The notes below the pieces were generated by a model. That model did not search any database. It was given only the letters and a program-made list of their open reading frames with translations, and was not told the origin of the DNA. Positions 24,420 to 33,630 of a DNA stretch of 64,000 nt are shown piece after piece; the first letter of the stretch is position 1; every line of letters begins with the position of its first letter. This stretch comes from Scatomorpha sp964345235. GTDB lineage: Bacteria > Bacillota > Clostridia > Oscillospirales > Oscillospiraceae. Made by a program: the position numbers and the translations under genes. Location: positions 20,581 through 84,580 of the forward strand of contig CAYFQE010000002.1 of assembly GCA_964345235.1 (NCBI GenBank), read 5' to 3'.

Positions 24420-24792
24420 CTTCAACTCCTCCTAAAGTTTCCAAGATATCTTTTAAATCATCTATGGTTAAGTCTGCAAGCCTTGCTTGCTTTATAGCTT
24501 CTAATAGGAATGCTTCTACTTTCATCAATTGTTCTTCTCGAATAAGTTCTGTGTTTTGGGCAGAAACAAAACTTCCTTTTCCTTGAACGGAGTTTATAAA
24601 ACCCTCTGCTTCCAATTCGTCATAGGCTCTTTTGGTTGTTATTACGCTGACACGCAATTCCTTTGCCAAATATCTGATTGAAGGTAATTGCTCTCCGGCT
24701 CCCAATTTTCCGGAAATTATAGACGATTTAATTTGATTCTTTATTTGCAAATAAATTGGATCACTGCTAGCATTAGTTATTTGTATATTCAC
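24412..24792 (-). CDS. GntR family transcriptional regulator, YtrA type
   Basis: A 126-residue regulator with an N-terminal winged helix (PIYLQIKNQIKSSIISGKL, LPSIRYLAKELRVSVITTKRAYDELEAEGF) and a short helical tail instead of a ligand domain, as in the YtrA subfamily, which usually controls an adjoining ABC transporter. GTG 24792 is chosen because AAGGAGG lies just upstream; an upstream ATG without a ribosome site would add 21 atypical residues. It is transcribed from the promoter at 24841-24869 and coupled to the ABC ATPase. Confidence 0.88.
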   Translation of the reverse strand: MNIQITNASSDPIYLQIKNQIKSSIISGKLGAGEQLPSIRYLAKELRVSVITTKRAYDELEAEGFINSVQGKGSFVSAQNTELIREEQLMKVEAFLLEAIKQARLADLTIDDLKDILETLGGVEDA

Positions 24793-24840
24793 TTTGCCCT
24801 CCTTGCTTGCAAAAGTGTTATCTATGTAGCTACTGTTTAT

Positions 24841-24869
24841 ATAATACATATACACTTGTTGCCTGTCAA
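24841..24869 (-). promoter_or_regulatory. promoter of the gntR-ABC operon
   Basis: On the minus strand TTGACA (24869-24864), a 17-bp spacer and TATTAT (24846-24841), about 48 nt upstream of the GTG start. GntR/YtrA proteins usually repress their own operon, so an operator is expected here; no clear one is seen. Confidence 0.8.
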
Positions 24870-24904
24870 GCCATTTATATAATAATTTTTCGTAGGTTAC
24901 ACAA

Positions 24905-24941
24905 TTTACAAAAGAAAGAGGACAGTTCGAAAACCGCCCCC
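24905..24941 (-). terminator. intrinsic terminator of the hisS-aspS-comM operon, TTCG loop
   Basis: On the minus strand GGGGGCGGTT (24941-24932) pairs along its whole length, with G-U wobbles, with AACTGTCCTC (24927-24918) around a TTCG tetraloop, followed by a T-rich tail. It lies 30 nt after the comM stop. Confidence 0.8.
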
Positions 24942-24971
24942 TTAACTTTTCATATTGCTATGTGTACTCAT

Positions 24972-26483
24972 TTATGCGCCTATGTTGAACGACCTGTATG
25001 AGATTGCTTCGGCTATGTGCCACGGTTTGATTTCGCTACTGCCGTCTAAATCGGCGATTGTTCTTGCAACTCTTAAAATTCTGTCGTAGCTTCTGCCCGT
25101 TAGATTTAGAGAATCAAAGGCATCTTTGAGAAGTTTATCGCAGTCTGAATCGAGCTTGATATGCTCTCTGAGCTCTTGCGGGCCCATCTTTGAGTTGGTT
25201 CCCGTTTCGCTCTTAAATCTTTCTCTCTGCAGCACCCTGGCGCTCTCCACGCGTTTTTTGATGGACTCCGAGCTCTCCCCCGGTGTTTTTTTGCTTATCT
25301 CGTCGTATTCCAGTGCTTCGACCTGAACTATGAGGTCAATTCTGTCTAAAAGCGGGCCCGAAATTCGGGACACATATCTTTGAATCTCGAAGTCGGTACA
25401 GCGGCATTTTCCCGACGGGTGCCCATACCAGCCGCACTTACACGGGTTCATGGCACAAATCAGCATAAAGCTGCTGGGATATGTCGCACTGCCCGTGGCT
25501 CTCGAAATGGTGACTTCCCCATCCTCGAGCGGCTGTCTTAAAACCTCGAGAACATCTCTCGAAAACTCGGGAAACTCATCTAAAAACAAAACTCCGTTGT
25601 GTGAAAGGCTAATCTCGCCCGGTTGGAGCGCAGAGCCTCCGCCCGACATTGCCACTGCCGAAACCGTATGGTGCGGAGCCCTGAACGGCCTTAATGACTT
25701 TATTGGGTGTTTGGCTGAGGTTTTGCCCGCAACAGAGTGAATCTTCGTTGTTTCTATAATCTCCGCCCTTGTCATTTCGGGCAAAATTCCCGGTATGCGC
25801 TTTGCAAGCATGGATTTTCCCGAGCCCGGCGGACCTATCATAAGAAGGTTGTGTCCTCCCGCCGCCGCTATTTCTATGGCGCGCTTTACATTTTGCTGGC
25901 CCATTACATCCCGAAAATCCGCCTGATAGCTCATAGACTTTAGAAAATCGGGCTCTTTGGCGGGCTTTAGTTCGATTTCTCCTTTGAGATATGAAATCAG
26001 CTCGTTTACATCCTCTATGGCATATATCTCGGTGCCGCTTGCAAACGATGCCTCGGATGCGTTTTCAATAGGTACGAAAAACTTCTTTTTGCCGCTCTCC
26101 TCGGCCGATAGCGCCATGGGAAGAGCGCCTCTAACGGGGCGGAGTTTCCCCTCTAAACTGAGCTCGCCTATGAAAGCATAGTCTTCGGGAATTTCTTCTA
26201 TTTCGCCGGTGGCTCTAAGTATGCCGAGATATATGGGAAGGTCGTATACCGTGCCCTCTTTTTTTATATCGGCCGGAGCAAGATTGACTATTATTCTTCC
26301 CAAGGGGAACTTGTGTCCCGAGTTTTTTATTGCCGCCCTGACTCTGTCACGGGATTCGCGAACGGCGGCATCGGGAAGCCCGACTATCTCAAAGCCGGGA
26401 AGTCCCGATGAAATCGAGCACTCTACGAGTACCTCAATTCCGCCTATTCCGTTTAGTCCCATAGAAGAAATCTTGGCAACCAT
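24972..26483 (-). CDS. comM: YifB/ComM family Mg-chelatase-like AAA+ ATPase
   Basis: A 503-residue protein with a Lon-like N-terminal domain (MVAKISSMGLNGIGG...DLPIYLGIL) and a Mg-chelatase-type AAA+ module: Walker A GPPGSGKSM, Walker B FLDEFPEF and the NPCKCG...CRC zinc-like knuckle. ComM is a hexameric helicase that promotes branch migration during natural transformation. The gene starts 14 nt after aspS and ends at the terminator at 24905-24941. No other competence gene is nearby. Confidence 0.93.
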   Translation of the reverse strand: MVAKISSMGLNGIGGIEVLVECSISSGLPGFEIVGLPDAAVRESRDRVRAAIKNSGHKFPLGRIIVNLAPADIKKEGTVYDLPIYLGILRATGEIEEIPEDYAFIGELSLEGKLRPVRGALPMALSAEESGKKKFFVPIENASEASFASGTEIYAIEDVNELISYLKGEIELKPAKEPDFLKSMSYQADFRDVMGQQNVKRAIEIAAAGGHNLLMIGPPGSGKSMLAKRIPGILPEMTRAEIIETTKIHSVAGKTSAKHPIKSLRPFRAPHHTVSAVAMSGGGSALQPGEISLSHNGVLFLDEFPEFSRDVLEVLRQPLEDGEVTISRATGSATYPSSFMLICAMNPCKCGWYGHPSGKCRCTDFEIQRYVSRISGPLLDRIDLIVQVEALEYDEISKKTPGESSESIKKRVESARVLQRERFKSETGTNSKMGPQELREHIKLDSDCDKLLKDAFDSLNLTGRSYDRILRVARTIADLDGSSEIKPWHIAEAISYRSFNIGA

Positions 26484-26497
26484 TTAAGTTCTCCGTT

Positions 26498-28261
26498 TTA
26501 GTCTTCTTTGATTATGAGTCCAAGCTCACTAAGCTGTTTATCCGTTACATATGAGGGCGCATTCATCATGAGGTCCTGCGCATTTTTGTTCATCGGGAAA
26601 GCGATTACCTCTCTTATGGACTCGTCTCCCGAAAGGAGCATAATCATTCGGTCGACTCCCGGAGCTATACCCGCATGCGGCGGGGCTCCATAGGTGAAAG
26701 CGTTATACATTGCGGGGAATTTTTCGACAACATCGCTCTCATCAAGTCCGACCATTCTGAAAGCTTCTATCATGAGCTTGGGATTGTGGTTTCTAACAGC
26801 GCCCGACGAGAGCTCGATTCCGTTGCAGACCAAGTCATATTGATATGCCGTCAGCTCGGTGGGATCTGTTTCACCGCTTTTTGCCTTGAGTATGGCCTCC
26901 ATTCCGCCCATGGGCATGGAGAAGGGGTTGTGCGAGAACTCAAGCTCTCCGCTCTCCTCGCCTATTTCATACATGGGAAAGTCCACTATCCAACAAAACT
27001 CATACTGCTCCTCGTCTATAAGCTCGGGCAAGGCTCTGCCGAGCTTTTTGATTATGACTCCGGCTGTATTTTGCGCCTTTTTCCTGACACCCGATGATAG
27101 GAAAACGCAGGCTTCAGGCTTGAGATTAAGGGACTTTTCAAGCTCTTCTTTAACATCGGGCAAGAACTTCGATATGCCGCCTGTGGGCTCGGAGTTTTCG
27201 TTTAATCTAAACCAATAAGCCTTTTCACCGGACTGAAGCTCTACCTCTTTGCAAATATTATCGATAAATTTTCTGCTCTGCTTGAAGTTCTCGACTACGA
27301 CCGCTTTAACAACGGCATCCTTAAACGGCTCGAACTCCGTTTTGTTCATTATATCGGATACATCGTTTGCCTCGAGCTTTATGCGCAAATCGGGCTTGTC
27401 ACTTCCGTATCTCTCCATAGCTTCATCAAAAGCTATACGCTTAAATGGCGTTTTCGACGCTCTGCTGAATTTTCCATATTTCGAGAATATCGGAGGCAGA
27501 ACCTTTTCGATAACTTCAAAAACATCTTCCTGAGTTGCAAAGGCCATTTCCATATCGAGCTGATAGAACTCGCCCGGAGTTCTGTCGGCCCTTGCGTCTT
27601 CGTCTCTGAAGCAGGGCGCAATTTGGAAGTATCTGTCGATTCCCGAGGCCATGAGTATCTGCTTAAACTGCTGAGGGGCCTGAGGCAGGGCGTAGAACTT
27701 GCCCCTGTGGTTTCTGGAGGGCACCAAATAGTCTCTTGCGCCCTCGGGTGACGAGGCTGTGAGTATGGGTGTTTGTATCTCTAAAAAGTCCTCTTTAATC
27801 ATCGCTTCTCTTAGAGCGAAAATGACATCGGAGCGGAGCTTTATTCTGTCTTTCATTTCGGGGTTTCTGAGATCTAAATAGCGGTATTTGAGTCTGGCGC
27901 TCTCATCGGCCTCGCGGCTCTGTGATATCTGGAACGGCAGTTCCTGATGTATGCACTCTCCCAAAACCTCGACGCTCTCGAAAACAACTTCTATATCGCC
28001 TGTGGCCATTTTGGGGTTTTTAGAGCTTCGTTCTCTAACCTCTCCCACTACTTCGATTGTGGATTCTTTGCCTATCTTTTTAAAGCTTTGAACTCCTTCC
28101 GCAGTTTCTACAACTACCTGTGTAGTTCCGTAAAAATCGCGAAGTACGACAAACGAAAGTGAGGCGGACACCTCTCGGACATTGTCAAGAAAGCCGTTTA
28201 ATATTACTTTTTTTCCGATATCGGAAAGACGAAGTTCTCCGCAATTGTGTGTTCTTCTCAT
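26498..28261 (-). CDS. aspS: aspartyl-tRNA synthetase
   Basis: A bacterial-type AspRS of 587 residues: OB-fold anticodon-binding domain at the N terminus, class II motif 2 (RYFQIAPCFRDEDARADR), the bacterial GAD insertion in the middle, and motif 3 (GIAPGVDRMIMLL). It charges tRNA-Asp. It begins 1 nt after hisS and is followed by comM; hisS-aspS pairing is common in Firmicutes. No T-box precedes it. Confidence 0.97.
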   Translation of the reverse strand: MRRTHNCGELRLSDIGKKVILNGFLDNVREVSASLSFVVLRDFYGTTQVVVETAEGVQSFKKIGKESTIEVVGEVRERSSKNPKMATGDIEVVFESVEVLGECIHQELPFQISQSREADESARLKYRYLDLRNPEMKDRIKLRSDVIFALREAMIKEDFLEIQTPILTASSPEGARDYLVPSRNHRGKFYALPQAPQQFKQILMASGIDRYFQIAPCFRDEDARADRTPGEFYQLDMEMAFATQEDVFEVIEKVLPPIFSKYGKFSRASKTPFKRIAFDEAMERYGSDKPDLRIKLEANDVSDIMNKTEFEPFKDAVVKAVVVENFKQSRKFIDNICKEVELQSGEKAYWFRLNENSEPTGGISKFLPDVKEELEKSLNLKPEACVFLSSGVRKKAQNTAGVIIKKLGRALPELIDEEQYEFCWIVDFPMYEIGEESGELEFSHNPFSMPMGGMEAILKAKSGETDPTELTAYQYDLVCNGIELSSGAVRNHNPKLMIEAFRMVGLDESDVVEKFPAMYNAFTYGAPPHAGIAPGVDRMIMLLSGDESIREVIAFPMNKNAQDLMMNAPSYVTDKQLSELGLIIKED

Positions 28262-28262
28262 T

Positions 28263-29627
28263 TCATTCTACCTCTTTATTATCAGCAATTAATCTTGTGT
28301 CGGCTATTTGAGCTTTTCGCTTTAATATGAGCTCCGCGGCTTCCTCGAGCGAAACACCCTGTTGCTCGCCGCTTTGCATATCCCTAAGTGAGAGCTTGCC
28401 TGAGTTTATCTCGTCTTCGCCCAGCAAAATAACATAGGGGACTCTTATTTTATCCGCATATGAAAGTTTTGCCTTTAGCTTGCGCTTTTCGGTATAGAGC
28501 TCTGTTTTTATGCCGCGCTCTCTGAGCTTTGAGGCAATGCCTATAGGCCCCTTCAAATCCTCGACAAGCGGAATGATGAGCGCATCGGCAGAGCTGAATG
28601 AGTCTTTGTTTAGAAGTCCTTGCTCATCGAGAACATAAAAAAGCCTTGTCACGCCGATGGAAACGCCGACTCCGGGCAGAGATTTTTTACTGTAAAATTC
28701 CGCCAAATTGTCGTATCTGCCACCCGAGCAAATTGAGCCTATCTCGGGATGAGCGTCTAAAAATGTTTCGTAAACGGTTCCCGTGTAATAGTCGAGTCCT
28801 CTGGCTATACTCAGATCGATAACTGCCTTGTCCTCTGGCACCAAGAAATCTTTAAGGCTCTCCGTGACTTCTTTAAGCTCTTCGATTCCCACTGAGAGCA
28901 GTTCGTTTTTATCTTTATATTCTTCGAGCTTTTTAAGTTTCTCGCTATTTGAGCCGGAGATTGAAAGAAACTCCAGCGTTTCATCGATGCTCTCTCTCTT
29001 TATTCCCTTTTCGCTAAGAAGTTTAATAACGGCTTCATTCCCGATTTTATCGAGCTTATCGATAGTTTGCAGGATGAAAAGGGAGTTTTCGCTCTCTCCA
29101 ATGTATTCGAAAAAGCCGTTTAATATTTTTCGGTTGTTGAGCTTTATTTTAAATTCATTCAATCCGAGGCTTGTTATTGTTTTGTAGATTACGGCCGCTA
29201 TCTCGGCCTCGTATATAAGACCCAGCTCTCCGTCGCCGATTATATCGATATCCGCCTGGTAGAACTCTCTGAATCTGCCTCTTTGCGCTCTCTCGCCCCT
29301 ATAGACCTTGCCGATTTGATAACGGCGGAACGGAAAACTCAGTGCCCCGTAGTTTGCCGCAACAAATTTGGCCAAGGGAACAGTCAGGTCGAACCTGAGC
29401 GCAAGCTCGCTCTCGCCCTTTTGTATTGTATATATTTGTTTTTCGGTCTCTCCTCCCGCCTTGGCAAGTAGCACCTCCGCCGCTTCGATTATCGGCGTGT
29501 CGAGAGGTGAAAATCCGAACAACTCATAGGAGCGCCGCAGCCTATAGAGCAGCTCATTCATTACAAGCTGGTCGCCCGGCAAAAGCTCCATAAAACCTGA
29601 GAGCGTTCTGGGACTTACTTTCTTCAT
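28263..29627 (-). CDS. hisS: histidyl-tRNA synthetase
   Basis: A class II synthetase of 454 residues. Motif 1 region ELFGFSPLDTPIIE, motif 2 RYQIGKVYRGERAQRGRFREFYQAD, the histidine-specific motifs ARGLDYYTGTVYE and GSICSGGRYDNL are all present, followed by a C-terminal anticodon-binding domain. First gene of the hisS-aspS-comM unit; it may also be read from the upstream mre cluster. The ATG at 29627 has AGAAGG at a usable distance. Confidence 0.97.
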   Translation of the reverse strand: MKKVSPRTLSGFMELLPGDQLVMNELLYRLRRSYELFGFSPLDTPIIEAAEVLLAKAGGETEKQIYTIQKGESELALRFDLTVPLAKFVAANYGALSFPFRRYQIGKVYRGERAQRGRFREFYQADIDIIGDGELGLIYEAEIAAVIYKTITSLGLNEFKIKLNNRKILNGFFEYIGESENSLFILQTIDKLDKIGNEAVIKLLSEKGIKRESIDETLEFLSISGSNSEKLKKLEEYKDKNELLSVGIEELKEVTESLKDFLVPEDKAVIDLSIARGLDYYTGTVYETFLDAHPEIGSICSGGRYDNLAEFYSKKSLPGVGVSIGVTRLFYVLDEQGLLNKDSFSSADALIIPLVEDLKGPIGIASKLRERGIKTELYTEKRKLKAKLSYADKIRVPYVILLGEDEINSGKLSLRDMQSGEQQGVSLEEAAELILKRKAQIADTRLIADNKEVE

Positions 29628-29650
29628 CTTATACCTTCTCTCTATAAACT

Positions 29651-29674
29651 ATGCGGCGGGATGACCCGCCGCAT
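29651..29674. terminator. GC-rich hairpin between the MGS-like gene and hisS
   Basis: A perfect 10-bp stem ATGCGGCGGG / CCCGCCGCAT with a 4-nt loop. The downstream tract on the minus strand is AGTTTATAG, not a T run, so termination is uncertain; it may be an mRNA stability element or weak terminator separating the mre cluster from hisS. Confidence 0.5.
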
Positions 29675-29689
29675 TCTTCTATACAAAAA

Positions 29690-30097
29690 TTATTGTCTCG
29701 GCTTCGGGTTTACAATGTCGCGCCAGCTCAGGTCGCCTCTCTTAAGTCCTTGTATGAGCACTTCGGCCGTTGCAACATTGGAGGCAAACGGAATCAAATA
29801 CTGGTCGCAAAGTCTGGCTATTTTGTTTATGCTCTCGAAGCTCGAAGCCGCAGGATCGCAAAAATAGAGTACCAAGTCTATCTCATTATATAAGATTCTG
29901 GCTGCTATCTGCTCAGCCCCCAAGTCGGCATTTAGGTATCTTTCTATCTTTAAACCTGTCGCCTCGGAGACGAGCTTGCCGGTGGTATTTTCGGCACAGA
30001 TATAGTGCTCGGACAGCACTCCGCAGTATGCTATACAAAATTGAATTAAAAGTTCCTTTTTATTGTCGTCTGCTATAAGAGCAATATTCACTTCCAT
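29690..30097 (-). CDS. mgsA: methylglyoxal synthase-like protein with degraded active site
   Basis: A 135-residue MGS-fold protein that aligns with methylglyoxal synthase along its length: NIALIADDNKK, the phosphate loop NTTGKL, ATGLKIERYL, YFCDPA and PFASNVATAEVLI. Of the five active-site residues of E. coli MgsA, only Asp91 is kept (D81). His19 is D10, Asp71 is E62, and the His98/Asp101 segment is replaced by a shorter SSFESIN stretch; the C-terminal tail is also short. Position after mrdA in an mre cluster is normal for clostridial mgsA. Production of methylglyoxal from DHAP is therefore doubtful; a phosphate-sensing or structural role is possible. Confidence 0.8.
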   Translation of the reverse strand: MEVNIALIADDNKKELLIQFCIAYCGVLSEHYICAENTTGKLVSEATGLKIERYLNADLGAEQIAARILYNEIDLVLYFCDPAASSFESINKIARLCDQYLIPFASNVATAEVLIQGLKRGDLSWRDIVNPKPRQ

Positions 30098-30156
30098 GCC
30101 TCCATTCCTTTTTTCTCAAGGCAAATTATAATGTTTGCCGCATGCTTTGTAAAGAT

Positions 30157-32262
30157 TCAGCGTAAAATCACATTCTCTCTTTCGGTTTCGCTTGTTCTGT
30201 TAGTAATTGCAAAATATGTGTCGAGAATCTCTCTTGCTATTCTAGACATTGCCTTACCTTCGGCGCCTCGCTCGGCCACTATTGCAACAGCCACTTCGGG
30301 CTCTTTTGCGGGAGCATAGCAGATAAAGATAGCGTTGTTGGTTTTGAGTTCACCGAGCTGTGATGTACCTGTCTTGGCGCAGATTTCTCCCGGATAAAAA
30401 GAAAGAAAATCATATGCGTTGCCCAAAGGATCGTTGGCGACTTTCCACATGCCGAGCTGTACTGCAGTCCAGTTATAGTCAGCCGACTCTACGACCGAAA
30501 GCACTTCACCTTCCGTATTTTCCTTTATTACCTCGGAAAAGTCGTTGCTCTTTATGGACTGGACAATCGATGCCGAATATCTTTTTCCGCCATTTGCTAT
30601 TGTCGCAGTGTACTCAGCCAGCTGCAGAGGCGTGAAAAGACTGTCGGACTGACCTATGCCCGCTTGCAGCGTATCACCGTAAACCCAGTCGTCGACGTCG
30701 TATCGAAGGTGGGTGTCGGGGTTGGCCATATTGCCTGAGGTTTCTACAAGCTCTATGCCCGTCGGGACTCCAAGCCCAAAGGCGTGTGCATATTTAACCA
30801 TTTTTGATATGCCCATATTGTCGGAAATCGTATAGAAAAAGTAGTTGCAGGAGTCTCTCAGAGCATCGACAACATCTTCATGCGGATGTGTAAAATCAAA
30901 CGATGTCCAAATCCAGCATTCCGGAGCGTATCCCTGGTCAATATACTTTTTAAATACGCCCTCACACTTGATTTTGTCGTTGGTGTTTATTATTCCCTCT
31001 GAAAGCGCGGCAATTGCCGTGCAGGGCTTAAAGGCAGAGCCGGGAGCGTAAGCGCCCATAAGCGCCCTGTTGAAAAGCGGGTCGTACTCTCTCTCCTGTA
31101 TCTCTTCAAAGTTTTCGATTAGGTCTTGGAGAGTGAAAGTTGGGTAGCTTGCGATTGCCAGAGGATGTCCTGTATTCACCTCAACCACAACGGCGGCGGC
31201 GCCCTGTACATCTTCTCTAATTTTGTCGGGTCTACCCATGGCCGCGGCGGCCATGTTGTCTGCTTCTCTTTGTATTTGAAGTCTTTCCATGCCTGATGCC
31301 AAATAGCGCTCAACAGCTTCCTGCAGCTGGATATCGAGAGTGAGATAGAGGTGCGCTCCGTGAACGGGCTCTCGGTTGTAGAACTTGTTTATCACGGTGC
31401 CCTCGGCTGTTTTGGTTACGGTGACCTCTCCGTCTTGACCGTGAAGGTATTCCTCGAAAGCAAGTTCTACGCCGTCCTTGCCGACCTTGGAGTCGGGAGC
31501 ATAGCCCGTACCGTCGCTACGGACATACCTTTTATACTCGATATCGTTCATAAGACCGACATAGCCCAAAATGTGGGCTGCGCTCTGAGTCTTATATTCT
31601 CTCATATATGAAGATTTTACCTCTATGATACGGCTGTCCATGCTCGAGAGCGCGGAAATGAGATCTACCGAAGCGTCTTCTACAAACACATAGGGAGCCG
31701 TGTTTATGGCATAGCGAACATTTATTTCGTATCTGAGGCCCGCTATCCTGCGCATTTGCACCGCATCGTAATTGTTGTCAATCTCGTATCTGGTTCTGAA
31801 ATAGCTCATAAGCTCAACGGCAGTTGTTGTCTCGGGAAGCTTCTTGTCTTTGAAATAAGCCTCCAAGAGAGTTCTCTGCATGCTGCTCATTTTTGTATAT
31901 TCGAACGGCGGGTTCATGGTTATCGGAAGCTCGTCGATATATTTGTCCCCCGTTTCTTCGACCTTGGCTATCATCTCCAAAATGAAAGCGTTCGGATCGG
32001 GCTGTGCAAATAGGGCGTCGGTGTTGAGTTCTAAGTTGTAGCACTCACTGTTCGACACCAAAACTCTGCCGTATCTGTCGCAAATATTGCCTCTTGAAGC
32101 AATGACGGTTTCTGTTTGTATTCTATTGTCTTTTGCGGCCTCGTAGTATTTTGTGCCGTCTATTATTTGAAGCTTATAAAGCGCGACAACATAGACGCAC
32201 ACCATAAAAGCCAGCATTATGAAGAAAAATACTAATCTGGATATTTTAACTGAGTTGTTCAT
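30157..32262 (-). CDS. mrdA: penicillin-binding protein 2 (transpeptidase of elongation)
   Basis: A class B PBP of 701 residues: one N-terminal membrane anchor (LVFFFIMLAFMVCVYVVALYKL), a dimerisation domain with RGNICDRYGRVL, and the transpeptidase domain with SxxK (GSAFKP), SxN (SCNYFF) and KTGT. It crosslinks peptidoglycan during lateral growth together with RodA and MreCD; rodA is not in this cluster. It overlaps mreD by 17 nt. Confidence 0.95.
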   Translation of the reverse strand: MNNSVKISRLVFFFIMLAFMVCVYVVALYKLQIIDGTKYYEAAKDNRIQTETVIASRGNICDRYGRVLVSNSECYNLELNTDALFAQPDPNAFILEMIAKVEETGDKYIDELPITMNPPFEYTKMSSMQRTLLEAYFKDKKLPETTTAVELMSYFRTRYEIDNNYDAVQMRRIAGLRYEINVRYAINTAPYVFVEDASVDLISALSSMDSRIIEVKSSYMREYKTQSAAHILGYVGLMNDIEYKRYVRSDGTGYAPDSKVGKDGVELAFEEYLHGQDGEVTVTKTAEGTVINKFYNREPVHGAHLYLTLDIQLQEAVERYLASGMERLQIQREADNMAAAAMGRPDKIREDVQGAAAVVVEVNTGHPLAIASYPTFTLQDLIENFEEIQEREYDPLFNRALMGAYAPGSAFKPCTAIAALSEGIINTNDKIKCEGVFKKYIDQGYAPECWIWTSFDFTHPHEDVVDALRDSCNYFFYTISDNMGISKMVKYAHAFGLGVPTGIELVETSGNMANPDTHLRYDVDDWVYGDTLQAGIGQSDSLFTPLQLAEYTATIANGGKRYSASIVQSIKSNDFSEVIKENTEGEVLSVVESADYNWTAVQLGMWKVANDPLGNAYDFLSFYPGEICAKTGTSQLGELKTNNAIFICYAPAKEPEVAVAIVAERGAEGKAMSRIAREILDTYFAITNRTSETERENVILR

Positions 32263-32791
32263 TCTTATTCTCCGGTTCAGCTTTTGAAAGAAGCTTTATT
32301 GTAACTCTGCTGAGGTAGAAGAAAATCGCAGCAAAAGGCAGCGACACAAGCGCTTGCAGGATTATCTTCGTAAGTATCAGCAACGGATAGTACTGGGCAT
32401 TGAGAAACATCATGGTGATGCCCTGGAATACTCCACAGATGAGATTCATAAATGTTGCCAGAGCCATATATGCCATAAAGCTCTTGTTTATAAGCCAACG
32501 AGAGAGAATTCCGGATGCCAAGCCCTGAAGTGGCATTATTATTGTGAGCAGGACTCCGCTGCCCATTACCCTGTCGGCTATAAGACCTATAAAAAAGCCG
32601 AAATAAGCCCCGGTATTTGTTCCCTCGAATAGCCCTACAGCACAAACTGCCGCCGGAATAAGAAAAGGCTTGACATTGAATATTTTTACGGACGAAAACA
32701 GAGTGTCTTGTAAAAATATCGCAACTATCAAATATACCGCGTAGGCTATAAACATACGGAATTTTTTTAGATCGATAATATCTTTTGGCAT
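32246..32791 (-). CDS. mreD: rod shape-determining protein MreD
   Basis: A 181-residue integral membrane protein with five or six hydrophobic segments, as typical of MreD, between mreC and mrdA. Recognisable are AYAVYLIVAIFLQDTLFSS and GANTGAYFGFFIGL-like FEGTNTGAYFGFFIGLI. It belongs to the elongasome that guides lateral wall synthesis. Its first base is the last base of mreC, and its end overlaps the PBP2 start. Confidence 0.9.
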   Translation of the reverse strand: MPKDIIDLKKFRMFIAYAVYLIVAIFLQDTLFSSVKIFNVKPFLIPAAVCAVGLFEGTNTGAYFGFFIGLIADRVMGSGVLLTIIMPLQGLASGILSRWLINKSFMAYMALATFMNLICGVFQGITMMFLNAQYYPLLILTKIILQALVSLPFAAIFFYLSRVTIKLLSKAEPENKNEQLS

Positions 32792-33630
32792 TATTCTACT
32801 AATTCAAAGTCCTTTATAATAAATACCTGCACAAGCTCAGAAAATGCGCATGCAGGCTCGAGTACTCCGTACTCAACGAGACCGCTGGCTTCGGTTTCTA
32901 TTTCCTTTATTCTTCCGATTATAAGTCCCTGAGGAATTGAGCCGCCCTTACCCGAAGTGATTACCTCGTCGTCGATAAACATCTGGGCATCTTCCATTAT
33001 GTAGGTTATTTTTGCATACTGCTTTTGCATGAGCTCATAGTCGCCTACAACCATGCCCACAACATTGTCGACACCGATAAGAGAACCTACACCTGTTGCA
33101 ACATCTATGACTGTGCTGACCTTGGCCCAACCCTCTCCGATTTCGGTAACCAGACCCACAAAGGCTCCGTATTCGGATATGACCGCATCTCCCTTTTCGA
33201 TACCGTGTTTTGTGCCCTTGGATATTGAGAAGGACGACTCCCAGTTGGAGCTTGTCCATGACACTATCTTGGCAGATTCGATGACATAGTCGACATGCTT
33301 TTCGGAAAAGTTGAGAAGTTCCCTGAACCTGGTGTTCTCTTCTACCATTTCCTTTGCCTCTCTGACCTGCCTTTGAGCATCGTAGAGCTGTATTCGGAGC
33401 GAGTCGTTTTCGGCCTTTAAACTGTCGTATTTATAGATATAGCTGTAAAGACCGCCGACAAGCTCGGAAATCGACCCGACGGCTCTTTGGATAGGTTCAC
33501 GGACATTGCCTACCGCGTTTGTCAAAAACCCGGCCTCTCCGTCTGTTCCCTTAGCTATCAGCGCCACAAAGATAAGCACAAATAATATTATCAGCAGCTT
33601 TACGCCTTGATCTTTTATAAAATCCTTCAA
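32791..33630 (-). CDS. mreC: rod shape-determining protein MreC
   Basis: A 279-residue protein: one N-terminal membrane anchor (LLIILFVLIFVALIAKG), a coiled coil (about 65-105), then the MreC beta-domain with VISEYGAFVGLVTEIG, GVDNVVGMVVGDY and GKGGSIPQGLIIGRI. It links the cytoskeleton to PBP2 outside the membrane. mreB, which usually precedes it, is absent here; the gene before it is maf, overlapping by 4 nt. Confidence 0.94.
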   Translation of the reverse strand: MKDFIKDQGVKLLIILFVLIFVALIAKGTDGEAGFLTNAVGNVREPIQRAVGSISELVGGLYSYIYKYDSLKAENDSLRIQLYDAQRQVREAKEMVEENTRFRELLNFSEKHVDYVIESAKIVSWTSSNWESSFSISKGTKHGIEKGDAVISEYGAFVGLVTEIGEGWAKVSTVIDVATGVGSLIGVDNVVGMVVGDYELMQKQYAKITYIMEDAQMFIDDEVITSGKGGSIPQGLIIGRIKEIETEASGLVEYGVLEPACAFSELVQVFIIKDFELVE

